Source: Gloeopeniophorella convolvens (Eukaryota; Basidiomycota; Agaricomycetes; Russulales). From it: a stretch of DNA of 64,000 bases. The notes below the pieces were generated by a model. That model saw only the letters and a program-made list of their open reading frames with translations, made no database searches and had not been told where the DNA came from. Positions 11,386 through 22,660 of this stretch are shown piece after piece. The position numbers and the translations under genes are program-made. Position 1 is the stretch's first letter. The number at the start of each line of letters is the position of its first letter. The stretch spans positions 102,249-166,248 of the forward strand of contig WTXD01000056.1 in the NCBI GenBank assembly GCA_022496205.1, in the 5' to 3' direction.

Positions 11386-12006
11386 CTTTCATGGGTCCAT
11401 GCAATGCCGTAGTGCGCTGTTTGAGAGGAGCGTCACTTGTCTGCATACATCAGCTGCAACCTTCCAGTGACCTTCGCTCGCCTGCACCACAGTTCGCAGA
11501 GATGTGGTACGCGGGAGCCCGAGACCCGAATATGGAAATGGAGACTGCTGTCGTGACGAAAAGAGCTCGCCACTTCCGAGGTGCGAGGATCATCCGCTTG
11601 GCGCCAGAGGCAGCAGATACGACGCTGATTGCTGCAGCGTCATGACCTGTCACCGCAACAGCGGGCCACCACTTAGTCCTTCGCGATGCCGCAAATAGAG
11701 GGCCGGCAAGCCGAACTTATTATTGGCAGATCAACTTGTGCGCTGCATGTCAGATGATATTTCGCAGCGTTCGCAACACCGACTAGAAGCACAAGGCATG
11801 CACCTGGCGCCGCGGACCCTTGCTGTCCGCCTTGCTGCCGTCCTTTGCCAAGGTGGCACGAGAGATAGTTCGGAGCAATGGGGGCTGGCATGCTTGATAC
11901 ACTTGATACATCACATTCGAGAACGTCACGGAAAATCGACACGTCCCAAGGAACCACTGAGATAACGGCGCAAGTGAATTTCCGCCATTCAGCTGACCTC
12001 TCGTTC
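11386..12006. other. Intergenic region between the two AA9 genes
   Basis: About 620 bp holding the upstream region of the Lys-type AA9 gene and the 3' end of the CBM1-bearing one. No supported gene on either strand; short open frames here lack splice structure or family motifs. Confidence 0.5.
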
Positions 12007-13429
12007 TTAGAGACATTGGCTGTACTATTGTGGACGATGGTCATGTAAGCAGAGGCAACGCGGAGAAAAGGCGAAGGCGAAGACATACGTAAGCGCTGGA
12101 GACTGTGCACGTGTACGGAGAAGCGCATGCAGTCGGGCCGGTGTAGCTAGAGAAAAATCGCACGTCAGGACATGTTAGGCGGTCGTTCGTTGACTGATGT
12201 AAACGTACCCAATACCGCCGCACTGCGCATAGCGAGCAGCTGTTGCGGTAGATGAAGATGACGGTGCGGAGGAGACAGTGGTTGAAACTGTCGTGCTGTG
12301 GGTTGTCGAGACCGTCGTGCTGACCGTCGAGCTGGAGCTGATAGGAGCAGAGCTGCCCGAGCAAGAGAAAACAGACGGCCCGGGAATCGTGTAGGACGAC
12401 AGTTGCTGGTAGATGTTGATTTTGATACCAGGGTCAGTACCTGAACCGATGAACGTGTAAATCTCGACTCAAATAGACAAGTAACATGTATGCAGTGACC
12501 TGTGTAGGCTCCCGGGAAGCTTACAGTCGCCGGGCTGGCGCTGCCGCCTCCAGTGATGGAAAGCTGGGCGCACTCCATCTAATCACTGCGTGAGAAGCTG
12601 CTGCTGCAAACAAGTGAACCAACGTACATAGAGCTGGGCGCCAGGGTACGATGAGGCAGCATGAAGAGCTAGAACTCCTCGTTGGACACAACTGACTGGG
12701 AGAGGTGGACAAGGAGATTTACCGATGATTTCTACGCGCATCAAATATTGCCCTGCCGCGATGCAGCTGGGGATCGTGAATGTAACCTTGCCCTTATTGG
12801 CGATGAGTCGGTCAACACCCCATGATTGGTCAGAAGGGGTGAGGCCGTCTTCGTAGATCTTGAACCAGCTGAGGCCAGTCACATCTGTTTGCAAGGCATT
12901 CGGCACCTTCGCCCTGAAAAGATGTCGCTTAGTCAAGAGACCAAGTGAAGAGGTATCAGCCAGACTGACAGATAAACCAACACGGGTCCTTTGTGACTGG
13001 GGTCGATCGGATCGGCAGAGTCGGAAGGGTCTGCACCGGCAAGGGTATGATGCCATTCAGCTGTCACTTGTGCACCTGCGGGTGTGCTGATGATGACCGT
13101 TGAGACTGGCTGCTGGTAGGGGTTGATGCCGCCATTGCAGATCACGTCGTTCGACGTCACGTCCGTGATTGGCTAAAGGGTTGGAACTTCAATGGACTCG
13201 TAGCATGCACATATCTGGACGAAACTCACGCCATCGTAAGTCGGGACACGGATACCATTGATGTGGCCCTGGTCTACACCGTTGACATAGACCTCCTGCA
13301 ATACGCGGATAATGTGCGGTGAGTTGACACGTGGGAAAGAGAACAGGCAATCGTCCGAACCTGAAAAATCGTGTGCGCCGACGCGGACGCAGTGAGCGCC
13401 AAGAATGACGCGAGAGGTGAAAACTTCAT
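12007..13429 (-). CDS. AA9 lytic polysaccharide monooxygenase with C-terminal CBM1
   Basis: Nine exons (13429-13361, 13295-13230, 13172-12970, 12913-12723, 12668-12628, 12578-12500, 12440-12209, 12146-12089, 12024-12007) sum to 957 nt, 318 aa. Signal peptide ends ..TASASA and the mature protein starts [15 protein letters not shown], so the His brace is intact: His1, the second His in [19 protein letters not shown], and Tyr in [17 protein letters not shown] Ser/Thr-rich linker ([14 protein letters not shown]) leads to a CBM1: [30 protein letters not shown], whose last five residues and stop sit on an 18-nt final exon. AA9 enzymes cleave crystalline cellulose oxidatively outside the cell and the CBM1 anchors them to it. 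Regioselectivity cannot be read from the sequence. Confidence 0.95.
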
Positions 13430-14163
13430 CGTACAAACACTAGAAACCGGTGGTTACAGAGGGTCATACGATCCTCGCCACGTTATATACTGCTGCGGCA
13501 TTATTATGCGAGGTTCCTGGAACAAAAGCTTGCGCCACGGCCGCCAATCATGCAGGTCTCGTATCAAGTGCTCTGTGCAGTGTGAACGTCATATGATCCG
13601 AAGGTGAGCTCGAATAGGATGCGGGGTCGGTTGAATAACGAATGAGGGTTGCGAGAGGGGTGTGGGGTACGTGAGGAAAGCGAAGTTTTAGCAAAGCTTC
13701 TCCGAGAAGAGCATCACCAAGGCACGAGTGGGGAAGCTTTAATGTCGGACCCGACAACCCTGCGGTATTTAAGCTGGACCAGCAACTGGAATGCGCGCTG
13801 GAAGGGATAAAGGAGTCGGGTGGTATATTCATCGTGCTTGACAATGCTGCTGTAAAACAAATCCTGGGGCCTATCTGGCTATCTGGAGAGGTGGTTGGCA
13901 GTACATCGGATATTCACAACGGACATCCGCGCGACAGACAGACGTCTGTCCCGGCACTCTGTCGGGAAGGCCACCGGCGAAGTGAAGACACTTCTTGTCT
14001 CAATTTCTCGCAACAGCACGCGCCAAGATAGGTACTCAATAGACCTGACCAAGCGGCATTCCCATTCAGGGGCGGAAGTCAGCCAGTTTGAACGAAGCCG
14101 CGAGCAGGAGGATTCTGACATACATTCCGGGTACCGGATGGCAAACTACTCCAGAGTATGATC
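13430..14163. promoter_or_regulatory. Upstream region of the AA9-CBM1 gene
   Basis: A TATATAA box lies on the minus strand at 13482-13490, 53-61 nt before the ATG. Three hexamers fit the SYGGRG consensus of CreA/Mig1 carbon-catabolite repressors on the plus strand (13621-13626, 13662-13667, 13728-13733). The hexamer is short and common in GC-rich DNA, so catabolite repression is only a reasonable guess for a cellulolytic gene. No gene supported between 13620 and 14163. Confidence 0.4.
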
Positions 14164-14887
14164 TTAATCATCTCGCCATGCGACTTGGCCTGTAGTCCAC
14201 CGATCTCCCCACATCACCCGTTTATGGTAGGTCTTGCGCAGTTCGCGGAATTCCTTTACGAAGTCATCAACCTCCTTGCCGTTTGTATTTGCCGCTGAGG
14301 GGCCCGATGACGTAGATCGCATGAAGGAGGATGCAAGGGTCTCGGAGAGGTCATCCTGTGCCGTTGTGGCATGCCGAAGCCGCATGAGGAGGAATTGCGG
14401 GGTGAATCGCTGTGCTTCTGCTCAGCAGGGCTATACAGTCGCGGCAACAAAGTGTCGGCGTACCTGGTAGACTTCTCTCTGCTCTCGTTGTAGCTCCGCC
14501 CACCGCGCTTCCAATGACTTTGCCTCATCAAAAGTATCTTTAGTTTCTGAGCGGAGCTGATACAGCTCGTCGCGCAGAGCTAGATTCTGATCTGTTGCAC
14601 GGTCACGGATGAGACAAAGTAAGACCCGAGTCACAGATACGGGCGTACTTGCAATCGACTCATTTGCAAGCCCCAGTTCTTCCTGGTTCTGATATAGTTC
14701 GTTCACTTTGGTAAGGGAATGGAAGACGGCTTGGAAGTAATTGGGGTCAGTGAGCATGTCTTCCAGGTCCTCACGCCTATATGAACGCAGCTCGTGAGTC
14801 GTTGGAGTTCCGGTAGAATAGATGCAATCAGCACGTTAAATGCGCCAACTCGGGGAACTCGTTAGTCAATGGAGTTTGGATTGACAT
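14164..14887 (-). CDS. VPS37: ESCRT-I subunit VPS37 (Mod_r domain)
   Basis: Exons 14887-14835, 14776-14649, 14591-14464 and 14409-14164 give 555 nt, 184 aa. It reads MSIQTPLTNEFPELAHLTRE, then DLEDMLTDPNYFQAVFHSL, then a long coiled coil (NQNLALRDELYQLRSETKDT.. EARWAELQREQREVYQ) and the C-terminal RFTPQFLLMRLRHATTAQDD and EVDDFVKEFRELRKTYHKR. This is the Mod_r fold of VPS37, which with VPS23 and VPS28 forms ESCRT-I and sorts ubiquitinated cargo into multivesicular endosomes. No UEV domain, so it is not VPS23. Confidence 0.88.
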
Positions 14888-15057
14888 ATCGTAGGGAGAT
14901 TCGTGCGTTGATATAGATGTAGTGTGTGTGTGATCAAGGATCTAGTCGAGGATGGTGGCACCTGGAACGGACCTGAGCGGACCCTTGACGCCGGCTGCCG
15001 CGTCCCGATGTGCGCGCCTGACCGTTGCCTGACCACTTCCCTGGCTCTGTAGCAAAC

Positions 15058-15925
15058 ATGTCTGTCGTCCTTCCCGGCGAACTCGTCTACGCACAACACA
15101 AGAATATAAAACTAGGCCCCGGGCTTCAGCAAGTGATCGGTGAACAGGGCGAGTCGTCAACTGTCGTGACGCGCGCCGGAACCCTAGAACAAAACGCCAA
15201 AGGAAACAAGTTCTGGGTAGAAGGCAATTCTCGCCGTGTGCGTCTCCTCATAACTTCCCATTGGCCATGCATCTCATTCGTCTGTCTGGAAGTATGTGCC
15301 CGCACCACAGGAACCTGTCGTTGGCATTATCAGCGCACGTCAAGGCGAGGGTTGGCGTGTAGACATTGGTTCAGCCCATCAAGCGTCTCTCGACGGGCTT
15401 GCGTTCGAAGGCGCGAGCAGGCGGAACCGGCCAAACTTGAAGGCAAGTTCCCAGTTGTTTCGCTGTTAGTCTCGGAGGGTACAAGTTCAACCTCGCTTTC
15501 GCCTAGGTCAATGCACTCGTGTATGCGCGTGTATCTCTCGCCCACAAGGATATGGACCCGGAACTCGAGTGTTTTGACGCGCAGACACGCAAAGCAGATG
15601 GGTTTGGAGAGCTGAAAGGGGGCTTCTTGGTGCGATGTAGTCTCAAGATGTCTCGAAAGTGAGTGTTACCAGGCGATCATGGGCTATGGCGTCGCTCATG
15701 GGCAATGCGTGCAGTCTCCTGGACCCAAATTACTTTCTGCTGCCTCTGCTCGGATCGCGTTTTCCATTGGACGCAGCGGTCGGAATGAACGGCAGGGTCT
15801 GGATTAGTGCCAAAGAGGTCAAGCAAACGATCGCCGCATCGCGATGCATTGACGCCGCTGATCCGGACGGTGGCTGCATGGACCAAGCCGCTGTCAAAAA
15901 ATTCCTGAACACACTCGATTTATGA
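15058..15925 (+). CDS. RRP40: RNA exosome cap subunit RRP40
   Basis: Exons 15058-15237, 15293-15442, 15507-15658 and 15715-15925 give 693 nt, 230 aa, slightly shorter than or near the usual fungal length. The start MSVVLPGELV..IKLGPGLQ is the N-terminal domain; VVGIISARQGEGWRVDIGSA is the S1-like domain and LVYARVSLAHKDMDPELECFD, then NYFLLPLLGSRFPLDAAVGMNGRVW the KH domain. RRP40 is one of three RNA-binding cap proteins of the nuclear and cytoplasmic exosome. The second intron (15443-15506) has a GC donor (AAG|GCAAGT) and ends CTAG; frame continuity supports it. Confidence 0.9.
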
Positions 15926-16109
15926 CATGTCCAAGTTCTGGAGGAGTATCGCACCTAAGGACAATCAAGTGATAGGTAAGGAACGTGATGTAGTAATGTC
16001 ATAAGAGTACAATGTAATACAGACAGTCTGTCTAATAGATAGAATGAGGACGCAACGCACGCAATGTTGCTACTAAAATTTCTCACCGAAAGCTTAGAGG
16101 AGCAACAAA

Positions 16110-16800
16110 TCAATCATCGTCAGCTATACGAGCCCGTTTATTTGGCCGCCTGCTGCTTGCTGTGATGGTACTCCCCTCATCATCGCTGACAGTACCGACG
16201 CTACGCCGGCTGGCAGCTGCCCGCTTTTTCCGTTGATACTCTCGATCACGGTTCTTCTTGAGTTGCGCAGCCGTGAGCTCTGGCGCTCTAGGTGCGGGAG
16301 GGAGGACGACTGTTGTGAGCCCCGACATCGGCTGCCTGAGTTCCTCAGCTGGCGCGGCGGATTCCTCTCCTTCACCGGAAAGTTCTAGGGACTGATCATA
16401 GGCGGTTCGAATCAGCCGTACGTGCTTATTATATATGTAATCAACTTACTCTTTGGTATGTAAGACTACTCGTTGAGAACAGCCTGTCGGCGTCACTCAA
16501 TTCGTAGCGCTTCTTCGTTACTTGGTTCTTCAGGTATCCCTCGAACCCATGAATGATATTACCCCCGCTATGAGCAGAGGTATCCACAAGGTACTGGCCC
16601 TCAAGGGTGTGCATTTGCACCTCTAGTTGAGCCTTGGGGCCGGTCGCGGTCAGAGCAGCACAGAAGGCTACTACTATGAAACTCACTAGTTGCTTGTCCA
16701 GAGCTCGCTTTTTCATCAGAGCCTGTATGAGCTCCTTCTTCGCAGAAATGATACGGGTCTTCTCATCCGCGGTAGGAACGGGACCCTCGGTAGCCGCCAT
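16110..16800 (-). CDS. EAF6: EAF6 subunit of the NuA4 histone acetyltransferase
   Basis: Exons 16800-16687, 16632-16450 and 16391-16110 give 579 nt, 192 aa. The conserved EAF6 core is KKELIQALMKKRALDKQLAQ, LEGQYLVDTSAHSGGNIIHG and FEGYLKNQVTKKRYELSDAD with RLFSTSSLTYQ. It is followed by a basic tail (KKNRDREYQRKKRAAASRR.. RRPNKRARI) that looks like a nuclear localisation signal. EAF6 helps dock the catalytic subunits in NuA4 and related acetyltransferases. Start 16800 (MAATEGPVP) is preferred; an in-frame ATG at 16896 would add 32 residues. It is divergent from RPT5 with only 185 bp between the two ATGs, so the promoters probably overlap. Confidence 0.9.
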
Positions 16801-16985
16801 GAGTCGGACAGTGCGCTGCTCGCCGCCGTTCGACGCCTGGCTTGACCAGCTAGACGCGATCCCGGAGGCCGGACCGCCGTCAATGCATATCTGCACGTGT
16901 GTGTCACGTGCTATGGGCTTAGCTAAACGGGACGCGCGTCCGAGTTCTGCGCTCTACTCACTGAACACCTTCGTCATTGCCCATC

Positions 16986-18625
16986 ATGTCCGCCGTTCCT
17001 CCCGGAGACCACCCAAGTAACAACGCCTCTAGGGGAGACCCAGAGAAGCAAGCCTCTGTGCCCTCAGCGCCGGCTGCGCAAACAGAAGCGTCCGAGATGG
17101 ATACAACACCGGACCAGCCTGCGGAGGAGAGCTGGGAAGACATTCCAGAGGACATCATAGAGCTTGACACGGACGACATTTTGACGCGGGTTAGACTTAT
17201 TGACAACGACATCAAAGTACGTGTTCCATGTCATTGTGGTGAGAACTGCGCGAACTTTGAGAGCAGGTTATGCGGTCAGAGCAGATGCGGTTAGGTCATG
17301 AGCAAAACGTCATGAAGGAGAAGATCAGGGATAATGGAGAGAAGATCAAGCAGAACAAGGTGCTCCCGTACCTGGTGGCCAATGTCGTGGAGGTGCGTAC
17401 GTATATTCGTCTGCCACGCTCGCTTGCCTGAACCTAGCGCTCTAGATCTTGAACGTCGACCCTGAAGGCGAAGAGGATGGCGCAAATCAGGATTTAGACT
17501 CTATGCGCAAAGGAAAGACAGCAGTGATCAAGACTTCCACCCGCCAAACCGTTTTCCTCCCTCTTATCGGCCTGGTGCCTCCGGAAAGGCTTGAGCCACA
17601 AGACCTTATTGGTGTCAATAAGGATTCATATCTTGTCCTTGACACGCTTCCCGCAGAGTATGATTCGCGTGTAAAGGCTATGGAGGTTGACGAGCGGCCG
17701 ACGGAGACTTACACTGACATCGGTGGACTGGAGAAGCAAATCGAGGAGCTCGTTGAGGCTATTGTTCTTCCCATGGAGCAGGCAGACAAGTTCAAGACAA
17801 TCGGCATCAAGCCACCAAAGGGTTGCTTGATGTACGGAGCTCCCGGTGAGTCTTCCCCGCTCTCGGGTATCGCAATTGGTACTGATTTCTTGAAGGAACT
17901 GGAAAGACTCTCCTCGCTCGTGCCTGCGCCGCACAAACAAATGCTTGCTATCTCAAGCTTGCCGGTCCATCATTGGTTCAGATGTTTATCGGAGACGGCG
18001 CTAAGCTCGTTCGAGATGCGTTCAAGCTTGCAAAGGAGAAGGCACCTGCCATTATCTTCATTGATGAGTTGGATGCTATTGGGACCAAACGGTTCGACTC
18101 GGACAAGTCCGGAGACCGGGAGGTGCAACGGACAATGTTGGAGCTGCTTAATCAGCTTGACGGTTTCAGCAGTGACGAGAGAATCAAGGTGCGTCGATGC
18201 TCATAGGCTTCTTTCTGCGGGCTAAATGGACGTGTAGGTTATCGCGGCGACAAATCGCATCGACATTCTTGACCCAGCACTGCTTCGTTCGGGTCGTCTT
18301 GACCGGAAGATCGAGTTCCCACTCCCAGGCGAGACCGCACGCGCACGTATCCTCGAAATCCACTCCCGCAAGATGACTGTTGGCCCCGACGTCAACTTTG
18401 AGGAGCTTGCACGCAGCACTGACGAGTTCAATGGTGCACAGCTCAAGGCTGTCTGCGTAGAGGCCGGTATGATTGCCCTCCGTGAGGGCGCGACGAAGCT
18501 TGGGCATGAACACTTCATCAGCGGTATCGCAGAGGGTACGCTTCCTTCTATCACGAGCTCTCATGCCACTGACGCGTCGCCCAGTGCAAAGCAAGAAGAA
18601 GAACGATCTCATGTACTTCGCGTAG
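16986..18625 (+). CDS. RPT5: 26S proteasome ATPase subunit RPT5
   Basis: Six exons (16986-17216, 17267-17392, 17446-17845, 17896-18188, 18238-18535, 18585-18625) give 1389 nt, 462 aa. Domains in order: an extended acidic N-terminus, coiled coil ([18 protein letters not shown]), OB domain ([20 protein letters not shown]) and AAA+ ATPase with Walker A GAPGTGKT (split by intron 3), pore loop [19 protein letters not shown], Walker [12 protein letters not shown] and Arg fingers [10 protein letters not shown]. The C-terminus LMYFA is the HbYX-like tail that docks into the 20S core and opens its gate. Essential cytosolic and nuclear proteolysis factor. Confidence 0.96.
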
Positions 18626-18986
18626 TCTTGTGCCCTGTATTCTCATTCTTTTCATGGATTTATTGTACACTCGCGAGTATTCTTGCGTCCCTTCCCTGAG
18701 CGCCGAGTGCGTCGGTAGCAAGGTGTAGCGTCATCAATACTGCGAACTGCAATACTAGTGAGAACGCGAAGATGTAGTGAGGGAAGTGGCGCGCCGCGTC
18801 GCGTTATGCATCCGCGTCAGGTCGCGTCGCGGTGCACGTGACTAGACGTGTCGATTGATAGGCTGTCCCAGCCACTCGGACTCGGACTCGACTACTTCCC
18901 AGTACCTACTACTCCTCATCCACTGGGGATACTCTGCAAGCTAGCACACCTTTCATAATCGACACAGGCGGATAGCGTATTTACTC
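18626..18986. other. Intergenic region, RPT5 terminator and TPR/F-box promoter
   Basis: 361 bp with no supported gene. It contains the 3' flank of RPT5 and, near 18860-18980, the pyrimidine-rich leader of the next plus-strand gene. Confidence 0.4.
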
Positions 18987-20845
18987 ATGGCTGGCACGCC
19001 ATCTTGGAAGAAACCGTTCACAGAAGGCATAGCGAAGTTTCAAAAGAACAATCTAGACGGGGCACTAGAGTTATTCACCGAGGTCAGCACTGTCACGGCA
19101 ATGACAGCAGTATAGCCTGACTGAAGGCGTGTTTTTCTTGTCACAAAGGCAATCCGGCTTGCTGCAGATAACGCGCCACATACGCTCTACGACTCCCGTG
19201 CCACCGTCTACGAGAAGCAAAGCCGCTTCAAGGACGCGCTACGCGATGCCAAGACGACGATCGACAGGGCCCCTAACCAGTGGCACGGCTACTTCCGCTC
19301 CGCCCGCCTCTTCGCTGCGATCAACAAGGTCCCCGCCGCTCTGCAGATGTCCTCACTCGCGCTGGAGCGCCTCGGGAGCGGCGCAAACCACGATGCACGC
19401 CGGCGCGAGCTCGCGGCTTTGCGGGAGCAGCTGGAGGCACGCACCAGGAGTCCCATCCAGGGATGCCCATCGAGCTCCTTTGGATGGTGTTTACGCTCGC
19501 AGAACGCCCTGTCTCCATCTCGCATGTCTGCCGCCGCTGGCGAGAGGTTGCCCTCGCGCGGCCGTCGCTCTGGCACTCGCTGACGCTGCCCGTCCCGGGG
19601 AAGAACGCTTTGGTCAAGTTGAGAGAATGGCGCAAGCGCGCGGCGGAGCGTATCACAGAGCTGACCGTCCCGAAGTCGAAGTCGGACGGCAAGTTCTTCT
19701 TCGCGCCGATGCCTGCGCACCCGGAGGATGTCGCCACGAACGACGCCATCATCGCAGAGCTGGGAACTCTAGACAGGGCGCGTATCAATGCACTCTATCT
19801 GCAAGACGTGGACCTAGACATGTTCTTTTCTGCTATGGCGATGCGCGACGGTACCTACAGCGTGCTGGAGACTCTTGATACGCTGCACATCGCGTATGCA
19901 ACAACCTACCCCCGATTCTCGCGTTTTGAGCCAAATAGATACAATGCTTATCCCTGGCCTGCTCTCCGTGAGCTCTCCCTCACCGGCTCGGGGTGCAACT
20001 GGGAGGCATTGGCAGAGCGCGCGCAAAACCTCGTCTCGTTCGAATGTCGGTTGCCGCCCCCCGATGGTGTTCCATCCGGGACCGTCCGTCAGTTCCTACA
20101 GGCAAATTCGAAGTTGGAGAAACTTGTTATCGAAGGAACGCTCGGTCACATCTTCTCCAATGTCGAGGGAGCCCCGGAGACCCTAACGCTGGCGCACCTG
20201 CGCCATCTCGAGATCATCGGGATCGCGCCCCGTCTCCGCCTCACACAAAACCTGAATCTGCCCTCCCTCGAAGTCTTACGCCTCACTCAGCTCCCGGACG
20301 CACAGGACACCATGCAGGACCTTGTTAATAACGTGGAAACATCCTTCGGCGGCCTCGTGGAGTTGAGATTAGACAGGTGTTCCGTTGCGCCCCGGACCAT
20401 CGCACAGGCACTGGTGCAAGCGCCGGAGCTAAAAACACTGCAACTCGCGGCCGTCTTGGGTGTTAATGCGATCGCGGAAGCCCTGACAATGCCACTGAAG
20501 GAATGCTCCAGGTTTTTCCCATCCGTAGACATGATCCCCAATGCCCCCGACCTCCCCATCTTATGTCCTGCTCTCGAAGCGTTGGATCTTTCCGGGTCAT
20601 CAGACCTCAAGACGGGCCCAGTTGTGCGGACGGTGAAGAACAGGATCACACTGGCGTCATCCTCAGACCAGGGAAAGTACAGGCTATCGGGGCAGAGCGA
20701 GGATCAGCATGTGGCGCGTATACAGGTACTCAAGCTGGACGACTGTGCGGGTATCGAGGCAGAGGTGCTACCATGGCTGCGGAGGAGCGTGCCGACGTTG
20801 AGCTGTCAATACATGTCGAAGAAGAAGGCGAGCTGGAAGCGTTGA
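18987..20845 (+). CDS. TPR plus F-box/LRR protein, with an apparent frame break
   Basis: Exon 1 (18987-19082) and exon 2 (from 19149) encode a TPR region: KFQKNNLDGALELFTEAIRL, LYDSRATVYEKQSRFKDALR and WHGYFRSARLF, ending DARRRELAALREQLEARTR. The F-box then follows in a different frame: MPIELLWMVFTLAERPVSIS and HVCRRWREVALARPSLWHSL, continuing as a leucine-rich region to SCQYMSKKKASWKR. TPR/F-box fusions of this type (pof3/DIA2-like) are common in basidiomycetes and act as substrate receptors of SCF ubiquitin ligases. The switch falls near 19440-19460, where no usable GT-AG intron is visible, so a single-base indel (mutation or sequence error) is likely. If real, the F-box half is lost. Confidence 0.75.
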
Positions 20846-21194
20846 GGCTGGGGTCAGGCTAAAGCAGGCGTCGGGCCGAACAGGCGCGGTTGGGGTGCGC
20901 CGGGGGAAGAGACGGAGGCCCTCGGACCAGGTCGGAAGGGGGCGGGATTTGGCTGTGACAGAAGGACGGGACGCTACTGGCCAGTGCTAAGTACAACCAA
21001 TCATGACCATCCTCGCCCCCGGCCCTCTCGTACCGGCCCCCGCGAGGCTATGACGTCAATGTCTTGCGCTTGTTTCGTCCAGTGAACGCGCCGACGCCCT
21101 CCATCATTGGTCCCCCATGCAATAAAACCTGGGCGTATCGTCGCCTGTTCGACTGCTCAACACTACCCCACCACACAACCACCTCCCCCGTCTC
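20846..21194. other. Intergenic region before the phosphate carrier gene
   Basis: 349 bp, GC-rich, with no supported gene. A CCAAT motif on the plus strand (20997-21001, ACCAATCATG) lies about 200 bp before the ATG at 21195. CAATAAAACC near 21119 could serve as an AT-rich core element. Confidence 0.4.
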
Positions 21195-22506
21195 ATGTCC
21201 TCCGAAAAAACGCAGGCTACCCCCTTCCAGGTCCCCCACTTCACCCCCGCTAACTATGGCAGCTTCTTCCTGGCAGGTGAGTCTGGCGTGCCTGTGCTGC
21301 TCCACCCATCCAGGATCTCGCTGACGCGCCTGTCCAGGAGCACTATGTGCGACGTAGGTGCACGGTTGCGATTGTCGTGGACTTCGTTCTCACCCCCATT
21401 CTCTATAAGGCTAACACATGGTGCCATGACCCGTAAGCATTCCTTCTCTTCCGCCACCTTCCCCGCTCATGCCCGGCTTGCTTAGCCATCGACGTTGTCA
21501 AGACACGGATCCAGATAGACCCCGCGCTAGCTCGCCACAACCTTATCTCGGGTGGGCGCCAGATTGTCGCGAAAGAGGGCGCCTCTGCGCTCTTGACCGG
21601 CTTCGGCCCGACTGCTGTCGGTTACTTCGTGCAAGGCGGAGGCAAGTTCGCCGGCTACGAGTTATGGAAGAAGCAATTCGTTACCATTGCTGGGGATCAA
21701 GAGACAGCAGTCAAGTACCGCACCGCGATCTACCTCGGCGCTGCTAGTGTTGGAGAGTGCGTGACCTCATCATCCCAGCATGTATGATCATGCTGATCTT
21801 GCGTGCTGCTGCACAGGTTCTTTGCGGACATCCTCCTGACCCCGCTCGAGGCGACGCGTATCCGCATGGTCTCGCAGCGGGGCTATGCAACCGGGCTGGT
21901 CTCTGGTTTCACGCGCCTTCTGCGCGAGGGCGGCGTGCGCGACCTCTACGCCGGCTTCATCCCGATCCTCTTCAAGTGAGCGCGCGATTCGCGATTCGCT
22001 CGCGCCCTTTTCTCACGTGCATTGCGCGCGCAGGCAAATCCCATACGCGATCGGCCAGTTCACGGTCAACGAGCTGTGCCACGAGGCGGCCTTCCGGAGC
22101 ATGTCTGAAGAGACGCGCGCCACGCTCTCACCTGCCTCCAAGCTCAGCATCTCGCTCGGCAGCGGCGTCGTCGCGGGCTTTGCCGCGGCCATCCTCTCCC
22201 AGCCCGCGGACACGCTCCTCTCGCAGATCAACAAAGGACATGGGCCCGAGGGCAAGATGATGTACCGCCTCGGTGTGCTTGCAAAACAGGCCGGGTTCAG
22301 GGGTTTGTTTGCGGGCCTTGGCCCGCGTATGATTATGACTGCCGGCCTCGTGTCTGGACAGTTCCTGATATATGACGCTGTCAAGCATGGTGTGTGCACT
22401 CTCAAGAAGTTCCTCTCTAGAATTTATTTGCTAATCAACGCGTCAACTTCGAATAGCAATGGGTGCTCCACCCGGCGTGGAGATCCACAAGGCATCGGAC
22501 AAGTAG
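21195..22506 (+). CDS. Mitochondrial phosphate carrier (SLC25 family)
   Basis: Seven exons (21195-21276, 21338-21353, 21410-21432, 21486-21756, 21817-21975, 22034-22389, 22457-22506) give 957 nt, 318 aa. Two exons are only 16 and 23 nt. Three mitochondrial-carrier repeats carry PxDxxK-type signatures: [21 protein letters not shown] and [11 protein letters not shown]. Phosphate-carrier features include [34 protein letters not shown] and [20 protein letters not shown]. It imports phosphate with protons across the mitochondrial inner membrane for ATP synthesis. It is close to yeast MIR1/PIC2; which of the two is not decided. Confidence 0.93.
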
Positions 22507-22660
22507 GCTTCCGGGACGACCTTTTGATGACAATGTATGCTGCAGTATAGCCTTTTCATTCCTGTATGTAGAATAGAGTAGATTAGAGCTTTAATCAAGT
22601 ACGGCGATGCATGATGACGCGACCTACTGACGTTACGCAGGTTTGGAGGCATCAGTCTGG

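Noticed and set aside
16380..16440. tRNA-like GGTTCGAATCA motif
   Set aside because: It lies inside an EAF6 intron and no cloverleaf can be drawn around it. No convincing tRNA, rRNA or CRISPR array was found in the window.
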